From Rhodovulum sulfidophilum (GTDB lineage Bacteria; Pseudomonadota; Alphaproteobacteria; Rhodobacterales; Rhodobacteraceae): a DNA stretch of 64,000 nucleotides. Each line of letters begins with the position of its first letter. Within the stretch, counting starts at the first letter, position 1. Made by a program: the position numbers and the translations under genes. Below are positions 8,780-18,076 of the stretch, piece by piece. Location of the stretch: NCBI GenBank assembly GCA_003241785.1, contig QFPW01000021.1, positions 3,887-67,886 on the forward strand. Direction: 5' to 3'. Below the pieces are notes generated by a model, which saw only the letters and a list, made by a program, of their open reading frames with translations, made no database searches and was not told the DNA's origin.

Positions 8780-10546
8780 ATGACATTTCTTTCTGGATTT
8801 GCTGAAGGTTTTATTAGTGCTCGTGACAAAAGACTTGAACGAGAACAGAAGCAAGAAGATATGCAGTTTCAATACAAGATGGATGCTCTTGTAAAAATGC
8901 GAGAAAAGCGTGAAGCTAAGTCCGAGAAGGAAACTCAGCTTGCCTCCCAAGCTAAAGCTCTTGCACAACAGTTTGGTGATGATACTTTTGCTACCACTGC
9001 ATTGCAGGAACTAAAACTTGGTGTTTCTCCTGAGACTATACAGGAACGTATTGGTAAGGGTTACTATCAGAAGAACCCGGATTGGAAGGCACCTACTCAG
9101 ACACTTAAAGTTCCTAATGGTGTTCAGACCCCTCCGAAACCTACTGAAATTCAGTATGATGCCGGTATGGACTCTAGTGACCCTAAAGCTGCTGAACGTG
9201 TTAAGGCTATCAACAAACGTATCGATGAGATTGATCCTACTCTTCGTAAGGCTACTATTGCTGATGAAGATCAACTTACTGCTGCTAATGATGGTAAGGG
9301 TGCTTATGTATTCAAGCCCAATAACGAAATTAAGATTGGTGATTTGAACGACTCCTATTGGAGACTTCATCAGGCTAAACAGTCTGGCGACCCTGTTCGT
9401 ATTCGTGATGCTCAGGCTCAGGTGGAAATCAATCAGCGTGTTGAAACTGAACGTGCCCGTAATCAGGCTCGTGCAAATGGTAAGAATGTAGATACCTATT
9501 TCTCAGTTAATCCTGATGGTAGTCTTGGTGCACAGTTGCCGGGTGAAGTTCGTGAAGATGGACTCTACAATGTGTCTGATCCTATGAACCCACAGAAGGT
9601 ATCTGGCCCTGTACGTCGTATGTCTGATGATGATGTCAAACGTTACAACTCTCTTGTTGATGATTTTGGTAAGCAGAGTAAGGACTACAACACTAATGCT
9701 GAGTCTTTTGTGTCTGCACTTCATGCATCTCAACAGATGACACAAATCCTACACAATGATCCTCAGGCTGCTACTCTGGCATCTAAGGGTCTTGGCTTGA
9801 TTGAAAGTCTCTCTGGTGAAGCACAAGCTGGCTACAAGGCTATTCTTGGTATTGAACAGAAGATTTCTCAGAAGTCTGCTAGTGGCAAAACTGATGGTAT
9901 CGAAAAGGATATCATGGATCATGCTAAGGCAGTTGATGAGTTCCTTAAAAATGGTGGTGTCCTTTCGGATGCTAACCAACAGAAGGCTATCAATGCTGCT
10001 AAGTATAACAGCTTGAGAATGCAGACTGCCTACCAGATTGCACAGGCTACCTCTACGGATGGTAAGGTTAGCAATCAGGACTTAGCAAATGCTCTGGAAA
10101 TCATTGGTAATTCTAGTGATCCTAAGCAAATCCTTCCTGCTCTTAATGCTCAGATGCAGGGTGCATTCCTTAAGCTTCAGTCCTCTCAGGCTACACTCAA
10201 CCGTAACCCTGCCGTTGATGACTTTGAGAAGCGGTATGGTGTTAAGACTGGTCTGAAAGGTAAGCGTATTGGTGAGATCATTCAGGGTACTGAACTACCT
10301 GTTGAACAGAAGCAGATGCTTATGAAGTACCTTGGTGGTATTACCCGTCAGTATGCTCAGGGACAGGCTGATACTTTCCAGAGTGTACAACAGCAGGGTT
10401 ATACAGACCCAGCCGTTAAGGTTGAAGCTGGTAAACCAGATGAATTTGGTCTTGTTGTTGGACAAACATATCCCGGTAAGGGTGGCAAACAGTACCGTTA
10501 CAAAGGTGGCGGTAAGAACCAAAAGAACTTTGAAGAGGTTAAGTAA
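8780..10546 (+). CDS. Internal virion protein
   Basis: A 588-residue protein, mostly helical and Gln/Lys-rich, starting with a membrane-proximal-looking stretch (TFLSGFAEGFISARDKR) followed by a coiled coil. No catalytic motif is visible. Size, order and one-base coupling to the 1257-residue gene suggest an ejection (core) protein like the T7 gp15/gp16 group, without clear sequence identity. Confidence 0.65.
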   Translation: MTFLSGFAEGFISARDKRLEREQKQEDMQFQYKMDALVKMREKREAKSEKETQLASQAKALAQQFGDDTFATTALQELKLGVSPETIQERIGKGYYQKNPDWKAPTQTLKVPNGVQTPPKPTEIQYDAGMDSSDPKAAERVKAINKRIDEIDPTLRKATIADEDQLTAANDGKGAYVFKPNNEIKIGDLNDSYWRLHQAKQSGDPVRIRDAQAQVEINQRVETERARNQARANGKNVDTYFSVNPDGSLGAQLPGEVREDGLYNVSDPMNPQKVSGPVRRMSDDDVKRYNSLVDDFGKQSKDYNTNAESFVSALHASQQMTQILHNDPQAATLASKGLGLIESLSGEAQAGYKAILGIEQKISQKSASGKTDGIEKDIMDHAKAVDEFLKNGGVLSDANQQKAINAAKYNSLRMQTAYQIAQATSTDGKVSNQDLANALEIIGNSSDPKQILPALNAQMQGAFLKLQSSQATLNRNPAVDDFEKRYGVKTGLKGKRIGEIIQGTELPVEQKQMLMKYLGGITRQYAQGQADTFQSVQQQGYTDPAVKVEAGKPDEFGLVVGQTYPGKGGKQYRYKGGGKNQKNFEEVK

Positions 10547-13500
10547 TGGAAAAAGAGAAGAACCCTTGGGATGAAGACTACGAAGTAACGCCACAGGCGT
10601 CTTCTCCTTCCGTTGAATTTGACCCTTGGGAAGAAGCCCCTGCTCCTGAATATATGGGTAGTGATTACCGTACTGATCCAACCATTGTGGCCCCCTCTCC
10701 TGATGGGGGTCTTATGGATGACCTTAATCGTATGCGTGAGAGTGGTGAGCTTGATGCTGTCCCAACAGAGGCAGGTCCTGACCTTGGCACCCTCCGCAGT
10801 CAGTCTGAACTTTATGGTGGACTGAATGAAAAGGAAAAGTATGCCCCTGTTGTTGAGAGTGAAAACTCTTGGGGCAGCAAACTTGGTAATGTAAAGATTG
10901 AACTTCCTGAATGGTTGGGTGGTGATCCTAATACTCGTAGTGGTATTGAAGGTGAATACACCGTAGGTTCTGTCCTTAGTGGCATCAACCCCATGAATGA
11001 TAGTTTTGGTACATTCCAGCTTCCTGATGAGGTTCAGAACCTTAAGGATCAACGTGCCGAAGAGGCTATGAAGATTTACGAACAGACAGGTCAAGCTGAT
11101 ACTATTGCTGGTATCATTCCTGTTCGTACCCAAGAAAGAATGACCAATAACCCTAACTTCGATCCTACAAAGGAACCGGGTCCAACTAATCAGCCAATGC
11201 AGTCTACTCGTTATATTGTAGACAAACCTACTCAGGATGTCATTGGTCGTATGTCCTATCAGGTTATGAAGAACATTGTTGGTGGTACTGCTGACCTTGC
11301 ACAGGGTAAAATCTCTGAAGAAGGTACAGTTGGTAAGGCTATCCCCGGTACAGTTCCTGATCAGGTTGGTGAAAAGTTTGTAGAAGATATGACCACTTAT
11401 GCCATTGGTGGAGCTGCTGCTACTGGTGCAGGTGCTAAGGCTATTGGCAAAATTGCTCAGTCAGTTGGTGGTATTATCCCCAAGACTGTAGGTCTTTTGT
11501 CCCCTGCTGCTCGTGAAGGTATCTACAAAACGTATGATGCTGTACTTAAACGAACTGGTGATGCTGTACTGGCACAGAAGGCTGCTAAGGCTTATACCTC
11601 CAACACTCTCGTAGGTCTTGGACTTAGGGGTGTTACTGTTATGGGTACTGAAGCTGCTGTAGCTCCCAATGATGCTGAGGGTATCCTTCCCCCTGACGCT
11701 TTTGTTGGTCTTGGTGCAAGCAAAGAGTGGTCTGCTGATATGGCTCAGATGGCCGATACCCCTATTGTTGGTGGTATTCTTGGTACGTTTGGTAAGATCG
11801 CAAACAGTATTAGCACTGGCCTCATTGCACCGTCTATTGGTGGTCTTCGTAATGCTGAAGTATTTGGTATGAGTGTTGGTAAAGTCCTTAAGACTTCTGA
11901 CAAGATTGCCGGTATGAAGTTGGCCCAAGCTATTGACCCTAACCTTAAGAACCTTGCCCCTGAGGATGCTGCATTCAAGATTAAAGTTCTTGGTGATGCA
12001 ATCAGTCGTAATGCTGAAATGGAACTTAAGATTGCAGGTGCTGGCGGGAAGATGAAAGTCGATACTGCTACTGCTTACAATGAAGTTGCTGAGGATTACT
12101 TCCGCATTGCTTACGCAAACCGTAAGGATGTAATGGGTGAGGAAGCTTTCAATAAGTGGGTTCAGGAACAGGCTAGAGATACCTCTACTGTTTTGTACGA
12201 AATTCGTACTTCTTTGAACACTCATGATACAGCAGCTAAGGGTGCTACTACTATTAATGATACTTTAGATGAAGCTAAAGATGTTGTGGCGGGAGGTAAT
12301 CTTGCGGAAGCTCAAGAACAAACTGGACGACTGGCTTCTGACAGTCTACTTGCAAAGCGTCTACAGGCCGACACTATGGAAAACGCTGCTAAAACTGAAG
12401 CAACAGCTGCCAAGGAAGCTGCCGAACGTGGTGTCAGCAATGATCCAGAGTTTAAGCTTTTTATGGAAGAAGCTAATGCTGAACTTGGCTCTAAGAGTGG
12501 TGTCTATGATGTTGTTCATGGCAACATGTCTGAAAAGACTTATCAGTCCCTCAAGAAATTAAAAACTGATACTGATAATGCTTACCGAGCTTTGGCCGAT
12601 ACTGGCGCTCAAGGTGATGCAAATAGTATACTTGAAGTCATCAAGAAATACTCTGATGTAACTCCAGGTAAGAAACCTTCTGTTGATTCAGAAGAAGCTT
12701 TGATGAGGGAGAAACTTGGATTACCTATTGATGAAGCTGGTGAAGATGTTGTAAAAATTACTGATCCATTCCTTCGTAAGATTGCCAATGAAGTTAATGC
12801 TGATGACTCTTTTGGGAACATCTACAATAACATCCGCAATCAGGTAAACAAAGAAATCTCTCGTGCTAATGCCGCAAAGGATTCCACCCGTTTGGATGCC
12901 TTGTATGAACTTCGTGATAACATCAACAATGAACAGCTTGATTTTGTTGCCGCTCAGGGTGATGAAGGTATCAAGCGAATGGTTGCTGATGCTAAAGAGA
13001 AGTACATCAACTATAAGTCCACCTTTGGTGAACCAGAAAATAAAGCTTTACAAAAGGCTGGGGAAGGTCGTCTTACTGGCGAGAAATTCGTTCCGGGTAA
13101 GACTGCTGAGGGTCAAGGTAAGACCAATTGGGATGTAACCTTTGGTAACAAAATCCAAGAGTTGGATGGTGTTAACGGTAAGCCACTTAGAGAGAGCCTC
13201 AAAAGGGCAGCTGCTGCTGGTGGTAACGACATCTCTGGTGATCTTGCAAACTATTATGCCACACGAGCTATTACCAACCTTGCCAATAGTGCATCTAGTG
13301 GTGCCAAGCAGGGTGTAGGTGAATTGCGTAGGAATATTAATGGTATTGTCGAAGGTCTACAGGGAGTTAATTCCCCCTTGATTGACAAGTTTAAAGCACT
13401 TGAAGTCAAGTTACAGACATTGGAAAATACCGCAGTTGATAAGGCAGCTGCATACGAAAGTATTAAGGCAGAAGCTGATGCTATCCGTAAGGAAGCTTCT

Positions 13501-14319
13501 CAATCTATCCTTGCTAAGTTTGTGTATGGTGATGGTACCCCTCTTAAGCCTTCTGAAGTTGGTTCTCAGTTAAGGACTATGTTCCGGTCTAATACCTCTG
13601 CATCACAGATTGATGACCTTATCAAAAGGGCTGACTCAATGGGTGAGGATGGACAGGCCATTAAGGATGCCCTTAAGGGTACTTATATGGATTATGTTCG
13701 TGAGAGAATTGGCTCTCGTAGTGCCCTTGGTATTGGTGAACCTACTGCTAATGGTAAGGTTCGTACTGGTTTCCGTATCAATGAAACCCAAGCAGACAAA
13801 CTGTTTGATGAAGGTGGTAAGGATATGGCAAACATGAGGGCTATCTTTAAGGATCAACCTGAGGTTATTGACGGTCTTGAGGAAATGCAAAGGGTGTACA
13901 CCTCCCTTAGTAAGAAAACACCTCATCAGGGTTCTAGTGGACTTGAGCAATTGAGTCGTAGTGAAGACCCTGCACATGCTGTTCAATCGGGTATTACCCT
14001 TTTGTTTGGTGTTCTTAACCCTGTCTCTAGTAAGGCTCGTCGTCTTACTATGGGCTATTCTGCTCAGTCTTTAGGTCAGGTTGCTGCCACTCGTAGGGCA
14101 CTCCTTGATGCCATGATGGAAGACCCTGTTAAGTTCGGGGAAATCATGAAGACAGTTAAGAAGGGTGTTGATACTTCGGAAGCACGTAAGTACTTCACAA
14201 AATATCTTGTACGTTCCTATAGTTTGGCCAACACGGATGCACTGTATGGCAAACTTCGGGAAGGTGAAGATCAAAGTAATGCATCTTATCTTAAAGATGA
14301 AATGAAGAAACTTAAGTAA
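10546..14319 (+). CDS. Large internal virion / ejection protein
   Basis: A 1257-residue protein, the largest in the window. A disordered acidic N-terminus is followed by a Gly/Ala-rich region with possible membrane-active segments (residues about 280-440) and long helical stretches to the end. No transglycosylase or protease motif was recognised. It is the last gene before the bidirectional terminator, in the place of the large ejection proteins in podovirus late operons. Confidence 0.7.
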   Translation: MEKEKNPWDEDYEVTPQASSPSVEFDPWEEAPAPEYMGSDYRTDPTIVAPSPDGGLMDDLNRMRESGELDAVPTEAGPDLGTLRSQSELYGGLNEKEKYAPVVESENSWGSKLGNVKIELPEWLGGDPNTRSGIEGEYTVGSVLSGINPMNDSFGTFQLPDEVQNLKDQRAEEAMKIYEQTGQADTIAGIIPVRTQERMTNNPNFDPTKEPGPTNQPMQSTRYIVDKPTQDVIGRMSYQVMKNIVGGTADLAQGKISEEGTVGKAIPGTVPDQVGEKFVEDMTTYAIGGAAATGAGAKAIGKIAQSVGGIIPKTVGLLSPAAREGIYKTYDAVLKRTGDAVLAQKAAKAYTSNTLVGLGLRGVTVMGTEAAVAPNDAEGILPPDAFVGLGASKEWSADMAQMADTPIVGGILGTFGKIANSISTGLIAPSIGGLRNAEVFGMSVGKVLKTSDKIAGMKLAQAIDPNLKNLAPEDAAFKIKVLGDAISRNAEMELKIAGAGGKMKVDTATAYNEVAEDYFRIAYANRKDVMGEEAFNKWVQEQARDTSTVLYEIRTSLNTHDTAAKGATTINDTLDEAKDVVAGGNLAEAQEQTGRLASDSLLAKRLQADTMENAAKTEATAAKEAAERGVSNDPEFKLFMEEANAELGSKSGVYDVVHGNMSEKTYQSLKKLKTDTDNAYRALADTGAQGDANSILEVIKKYSDVTPGKKPSVDSEEALMREKLGLPIDEAGEDVVKITDPFLRKIANEVNADDSFGNIYNNIRNQVNKEISRANAAKDSTRLDALYELRDNINNEQLDFVAAQGDEGIKRMVADAKEKYINYKSTFGEPENKALQKAGEGRLTGEKFVPGKTAEGQGKTNWDVTFGNKIQELDGVNGKPLRESLKRAAAAGGNDISGDLANYYATRAITNLANSASSGAKQGVGELRRNINGIVEGLQGVNSPLIDKFKALEVKLQTLENTAVDKAAAYESIKAEADAIRKEASQSILAKFVYGDGTPLKPSEVGSQLRTMFRSNTSASQIDDLIKRADSMGEDGQAIKDALKGTYMDYVRERIGSRSALGIGEPTANGKVRTGFRINETQADKLFDEGGKDMANMRAIFKDQPEVIDGLEEMQRVYTSLSKKTPHQGSSGLEQLSRSEDPAHAVQSGITLLFGVLNPVSSKARRLTMGYSAQSLGQVAATRRALLDAMMEDPVKFGEIMKTVKKGVDTSEARKYFTKYLVRSYSLANTDALYGKLREGEDQSNASYLKDEMKKLK

Positions 14320-14322
14320 AAA

Positions 14323-14372
14323 AAAAAGCCCCCATTAGGAAATCCGAAAGGAAATCCCGATGGGGGCTTTTT
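14323..14372. terminator. Bidirectional Rho-independent terminator
   Basis: A perfect 13-base inverted repeat (AAAAAGCCCCCAT at 14323-14335 and its complement at 14360-14372) has a 24-base loop and A/T runs on both sides. It ends both the + strand late operon and the convergent - strand operon. Confidence 0.93.
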
Positions 14373-14377
14373 GCGTT

Positions 14378-14692
14378 TTAACGTTCTTTTCGCCACTCAT
14401 CTAATTGATCACGGGTGGCTGTAGAATTACTGTCGATACTTTCTGGCTTATCATCAATCCAAATATCAAAATCAATACGTGGGAAATGGTGACAAAACCA
14501 CCTTTTAGCAACACCCCTACAATAAATCACATCTTTTACATAAGGAAAATGTTGGTCAATGTAATCATACCTATCATCACGAGCAGTTACAATATAAACA
14601 GTATGACCTCTTTCTACTGCATCTTCAGAAAATGCATTCCAAAAATTTGGGTCTTCTGTATAAGTATTGTCATAGTCTAGTGCGATTTTCAT
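14378..14692 (-). CDS. HAD-superfamily phosphatase-like protein
   Basis: A 104-residue protein with the HAD motif I ALDYDNTYTED (D6 and D8, DxDxT type), a YIVTAR motif II and a late IWIDDKPE with paired Asp (motif IV). Small HAD enzymes of this type dephosphorylate nucleotides or polynucleotide ends. It is the last gene of the leftward operon and overlaps the DUF3310 gene by four bases. The substrate is unknown. Confidence 0.8.
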   Translation of the reverse strand: MKIALDYDNTYTEDPNFWNAFSEDAVERGHTVYIVTARDDRYDYIDQHFPYVKDVIYCRGVAKRWFCHHFPRIDFDIWIDDKPESIDSNSTATRDQLDEWRKER

Positions 14693-14925
14693 CTATCACC
14701 ATAATAGTGTTGGATTGCTAGTTCAATATAATGAATGGCTTTCTCAAGGTCTTGCTTTTGACCCTTAGCTTTGTGTCTGGTAAGATACTTAATAGCATTA
14801 CCTTCATACCAACCAATACCATTCTTTACAATATAGTCACCCGGTTGGATGGCCATTTCTTTATAGTGTGTACCACCTACTTGTTTGTCATGAGGATCAC
14901 TCAAACTGTAATTCTCCTTGTGCAT
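14689..14925 (-). CDS. DUF3310 (SaV-like) protein
   Basis: A 78-residue protein with the family pattern GGTHYKEMAIQPGDYI, then GWYEGNAIKYLTRHKAKG and DLEKAIHYIELAI. This domain is frequent in phage nucleotide-metabolism regions and is often called a putative nucleotide kinase. Its activity is not firmly established. The neighbours here (HAD phosphatase, RNR) agree with a nucleotide-pool role. Confidence 0.85.
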   Translation of the reverse strand: MHKENYSLSDPHDKQVGGTHYKEMAIQPGDYIVKNGIGWYEGNAIKYLTRHKAKGQKQDLEKAIHYIELAIQHYYGDR

Positions 14926-15154
14926 TCTGTGCCATGATACGAGTAACGAACTTTGTGTTTAACTCAAGGATGTCATCCTGAATAATGACGAGATTACCAT
15001 CCTCAACGTCCTGACCGTATACATCATAGAACTCCTGTCGATGAGCTTCTGCTTCTTCTTTGTGTACAAAAGAACCCATAAAACAAATACGAACTTCTGT
15101 ATATACTTCTACTTCTTCCGGTGGATATTCAAACCCAATAAGTTTCTTTGTCAT
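14897..15154 (-). CDS. Small acidic protein, unknown
   Basis: The start chosen is ATG 15154, overlapping the ribonucleotide reductase stop by ATGA and giving 85 residues. A more upstream start would lie deeper inside the reductase gene. The protein is acidic and mixed alpha/beta, with no recognised motif. It is part of the nucleotide-metabolism operon. Confidence 0.75.
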   Translation of the reverse strand: MTKKLIGFEYPPEEVEVYTEVRICFMGSFVHKEEAEAHRQEFYDVYGQDVEDGNLVIIQDDILELNTKFVTRIMAQNAQGELQFE

Positions 15155-17022
15155 ACTACGACACATCCATCTGCTGCACAGGCCAACTCACCAGAGAGGT
15201 CTGTATTATTGTTAAACTCAATAACCTTGGTTAGGTCAATGTTGGTTACAAACTTCATTAACTCTTCATACTTCTCCTTTGTGCAATCTTCAAATGGAGC
15301 CTGAATGTATGTACCACCATCAAAAGGAAGAACAGAGATACCGTTATAGTGTTCCCTATTGCTCCACATCCATTCACCTACCTCTTCCCATTCCTCGTCT
15401 TTTAGAGAAATAGTGCAAGAGACATTATTGTGATTATCACCACGATTGTGACCATTAGCCACCCAATCGATGTTGTATTTTCTAACTCGTTCAAGAAGAG
15501 TGATCGGAGATTCTGTACGAATGAACGCACCATCTGCTGCTTTCTGTGGGATTGTAAGAACACCCTGATGTTGTGGTCGGAAGTATTCATCTTCACACAA
15601 GTCAGGAATTACTGTTTGTAGATACTGATAGATTGCTTCATCTTTACCAAACCTCATACGACGCAAATAGTAATCATTATGCGCTGCATGAATACCGGAA
15701 GGAGTGCCAAGAACAAGAGAAGATGTTCCTGATGGCTTGATAGTTGTAGTACGAGCAGCCTGATTGACACCAATCTTTTCTGCCCACAGGATATTAGTGT
15801 GCTTAACATGATCGCTTACCTTACGAAGGTCATACTGTTCAATCTGATTGGAACCAATACCAGTGATACCCACACCAACAAGTGCATCTTCCTCAGTTGT
15901 TACCTTCCATACAGGACGAAGGTAATGGAAGTCTGTGTAACCAGCTTGGAGGGTTGCCAGAATGGTTGCCTTCTCTGCACGATCCATGAAGTCTTCTTCA
16001 CTCTCGATGGTAGAGCCATTCAATTCAACTAGGTTACAGAACTGGTATGGACGAAGGGCAATCTCACAGCAAGGGTTAGTACCCCAATCAAGATTGTTTG
16101 TCCAATAGATGCCCGGTTCACCTGCCTTACTTTCGAACACTCTCTTCCAAATAGAGAAGAACTGTTCTGCTGTGGTCGTCTCACGAAGTAGTGACACAGA
16201 GTTGTTAGCCCTACCACGCTGGGGGTTAAGTTCCCACCAGTTGCCACTCTTACAAAGAAGCATTTCATCATCCTCAGGAGAGAACAAAGAAATCATTGCT
16301 GCACGACGAATGCCACCAGCAAGCACAGCATCAGCGAGGAAGCAAAGAATATCGTGGCATTCAAGAGGGGTAAGTCTACGTCCGACAGCCCCATGGAGAA
16401 CAGCTTCGATTTGAGCCAAACAGACACGAAGCGGGTCCGGCCCCGGAGCCTTACCACCTGAGGTAACAAGCTCAGTACCCTTTTCACGAATGTCATCATA
16501 ATCGAACACTGGCTGAAGTTTACCAAGGAAGTACGCCTCTACAAGGACCTTTACACTATCTGCCCAACCCTCAATACTGTCACCAATTACATAGCGACGA
16601 GTGCGCTTACGAGGACCGACAACATTAGGGAGCTTGGCAACGTGACGATGCTGTACAGAATAACCAACTCCAGTGCCTCCCAAAAGGAGGAACATTGTCT
16701 CACTAAATGCATCAGGATGCTCAATTGGCAAATAAGCACAATTGTAAATACGAGCTGGGTTGCGCTCAATTGCTTTACCTCCAAACTGTAGTGATCGCAT
16801 CGAAGGGAGTAGCTTCTTTGTTACCACATAGTCTTTGTAGATGTTGAAGATTTCTTTCTTAAGGTGGGGATATTTTCGTTGGTGCATATCTGCATTACGG
16901 TATGCAATTTCTTCCCATGTCTCCCTTCGAAGAAGGTCCTTATCATAACGGGCATATTTCGAAAAAGTTACTATCCGACTTAAAATTTCATTTTCTGGTG
17001 TCACTAAAAGTCCTTTCTGCAT
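15151..17022 (-). CDS. nrdJ: Class II (B12-dependent) ribonucleotide reductase
   Basis: A 623-residue single-chain reductase. Visible features are LPSMRSLQFGG near residue 75, LLLGGTGVGYSVQ near 110, the active-site NPCCEIALRPYQFCNL near 320, and the TTIKPSGTSSLVLGTPSGIHAAH loop near 430. The pattern matches adenosylcobalamin-dependent NrdJ, common in phages, which makes deoxyribonucleotides without oxygen dependence or a second subunit. The C-terminus (CAADGCVVV) keeps redox cysteines. Neighbouring glutaredoxin and ThyX genes complete a dNTP supply set. Confidence 0.92.
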   Translation of the reverse strand: MQKGLLVTPENEILSRIVTFSKYARYDKDLLRRETWEEIAYRNADMHQRKYPHLKKEIFNIYKDYVVTKKLLPSMRSLQFGGKAIERNPARIYNCAYLPIEHPDAFSETMFLLLGGTGVGYSVQHRHVAKLPNVVGPRKRTRRYVIGDSIEGWADSVKVLVEAYFLGKLQPVFDYDDIREKGTELVTSGGKAPGPDPLRVCLAQIEAVLHGAVGRRLTPLECHDILCFLADAVLAGGIRRAAMISLFSPEDDEMLLCKSGNWWELNPQRGRANNSVSLLRETTTAEQFFSIWKRVFESKAGEPGIYWTNNLDWGTNPCCEIALRPYQFCNLVELNGSTIESEEDFMDRAEKATILATLQAGYTDFHYLRPVWKVTTEEDALVGVGITGIGSNQIEQYDLRKVSDHVKHTNILWAEKIGVNQAARTTTIKPSGTSSLVLGTPSGIHAAHNDYYLRRMRFGKDEAIYQYLQTVIPDLCEDEYFRPQHQGVLTIPQKAADGAFIRTESPITLLERVRKYNIDWVANGHNRGDNHNNVSCTISLKDEEWEEVGEWMWSNREHYNGISVLPFDGGTYIQAPFEDCTKEKYEELMKFVTNIDLTKVIEFNNNTDLSGELACAADGCVVV

Positions 17023-17248
17023 AATTAACTGAGTTTTTTAAAATTTGTAAACTATCTTTTAGTAGACCTATCCCCATATTACACGTTTTACAAAGGACAC
17101 CTCTAACTTTATTAGTTTTATGGCAAGGTTTGTTTACTTTAAAAGCTTTTGCTGCATTACCTTTATGAGAATAAGTACGATCTTTATTGCAAATAGGACA
17201 GGGTGGACCTTTAAACCTATTCGTCAAACAGATCGCCTCCTTCGTCAT
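16988..17248 (-). CDS. Degenerate endonuclease VII-like (HNH) protein
   Basis: A short zinc-finger protein of about 86 residues from ATG 17248. It keeps a CPIC pair and a C-terminal RGVLCKTCN motif typical of recombination endonuclease VII-type HNH proteins. Where the family normally has VDHCHxTGxVRG, this protein reads VNKPCHKTNKVRG, so the catalytic Asp-His is missing. It lies between the reductase and an acidic gene, overlapping both. It is probably a decayed or non-catalytic homing endonuclease relative. A fuller relative occurs at 19920-20345. Confidence 0.55.
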   Translation of the reverse strand: MTKEAICLTNRFKGPPCPICNKDRTYSHKGNAAKAFKVNKPCHKTNKVRGVLCKTCNMGIGLLKDSLQILKNSVNYAERTFSDTRK

Positions 17249-17348
17249 CCCAATCCCAATCGTCATTATCTTCATCATCTTCCATTTCAGTTTCTTCAGC
17301 AAAAGCCGCTAGTTCTGCTAGAAACTGTTCAAACTCATCTTCATTCAT
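17217..17348 (-). CDS. Small very acidic protein
   Basis: A 43-residue reading frame from ATG 17348 that overlaps the stop of the preceding gene by eight bases. The second half is almost entirely Asp, Glu and Trp (EDDEDNDDWDWDDEGG). Such acidic peptides can act as DNA mimics or protein-tail decoys, but nothing specific is recognised. Its last 32 bases overlap the HNH-like gene in another frame. Confidence 0.5.
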   Translation of the reverse strand: MNEDEFEQFLAELAAFAEETEMEDDEDNDDWDWDDEGGDLFDE

Positions 17349-17487
17349 TATTGTTCATCCATTTACCGGGCTTGTAGTTTTTAAGATTTTCCCTGAGAAT
17401 CTTTAATCCTTCTTCAATTGTCTTGCTTTCAGGTTCTTTGTAATCCTTACGTTTCCAAGGACGCTCTTGATCCATTACAGAACCCAT
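17341..17487 (-). CDS. Small basic protein, unknown
   Basis: A 48-residue reading frame from ATG 17487, overlapping the MazG-like stop by one base (TAATG). It is charged, mostly helical, and rich in Lys, Glu and Asn. Tight coupling on both sides supports it as a real gene. No family is recognised. Confidence 0.6.
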   Translation of the reverse strand: MGSVMDQERPWKRKDYKEPESKTIEEGLKILRENLKNYKPGKWMNNNE

Positions 17488-17759
17488 TAGCCGTGCCTCT
17501 TTGTCAACTTCTTCTCGTTATAATCAGCAACCTCTTTAAGAGTGATACCATTCTTGTGTGCCAATCGGGTGAGATAAAACAAAACATCACCAAGCTCAGC
17601 AGTGAATGCTTCTTTATTTAGTGGCTGACGACGACCATCAGGACGACGATCCTTCTTCACATGCTCAAGAACTTCACCAACTTCACCTGCCAATCCAAGG
17701 GCAGCATCATCAAAGTCAGGCATTGTATCTACAAATTCTTCGTACTTCTTAAAACCCAT
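17487..17759 (-). CDS. MazG-like nucleotide pyrophosphohydrolase
   Basis: A 90-residue all-helical protein with the MazG pattern LGLAGEVGEVLEHVKK (metal-binding Glu residues) and ELGDVLFYLTRLAHKNGITL. These enzymes hydrolyse nucleoside triphosphates to monophosphates and pyrophosphate. In phages they may adjust dNTP or (p)ppGpp pools. It is coupled to the glutaredoxin gene by a one-base overlap. Confidence 0.88.
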   Translation of the reverse strand: MGFKKYEEFVDTMPDFDDAALGLAGEVGEVLEHVKKDRRPDGRRQPLNKEAFTAELGDVLFYLTRLAHKNGITLKEVADYNEKKLTKRHG

Positions 17760-18076
17760 TATTCTAACTCTTCCAATTGTTTAATAATTTCATCTTGATT
17801 AGGATGTCCGGTGAAGAAATTCCTACGGAGATAATCCTTAGTGTTCTCATACCCACCGATATGTTTTGCCTCAAGGATAGATTGTTTGTCATCTACTAGG
17901 AACACTTGAGGAACTTTATTAAATCCCTGCTTAAGAAATTCTGCCTTAAATCGATCTTCTGAAATATCCCTTTCGTAGTAGTCATAGCCATATACACTCA
18001 ACAACTGCTTTAATTTAACACACCACCCACAATAAGGTTCACTACGGGTGTAGATAACAAACCATTTATCACTCAT
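17759..18076 (-). CDS. Glutaredoxin-like protein
   Basis: A 105-residue thioredoxin-fold protein with the redox motif CGWC near residue 16, a cis-proline segment KVPQVFLVDD near residue 54, and a GGYE glutathione-binding-like turn near residue 74. It would reduce the class II ribonucleotide reductase encoded nearby. It overlaps ThyX by eight bases. Confidence 0.85.
   Translation of the reverse strand: MSDKWFVIYTRSEPYCGWCVKLKQLLSVYGYDYYERDISEDRFKAEFLKQGFNKVPQVFLVDDKQSILEAKHIGGYENTKDYLRRNFFTGHPNQDEIIKQLEELE

Noticed and set aside
8189..8968. 259-codon - strand frame across the virion cluster
   Set aside because: It runs opposite to three coupled genes with clear starts, and the translated protein is a shadow rich in Phe, Leu and Ser.
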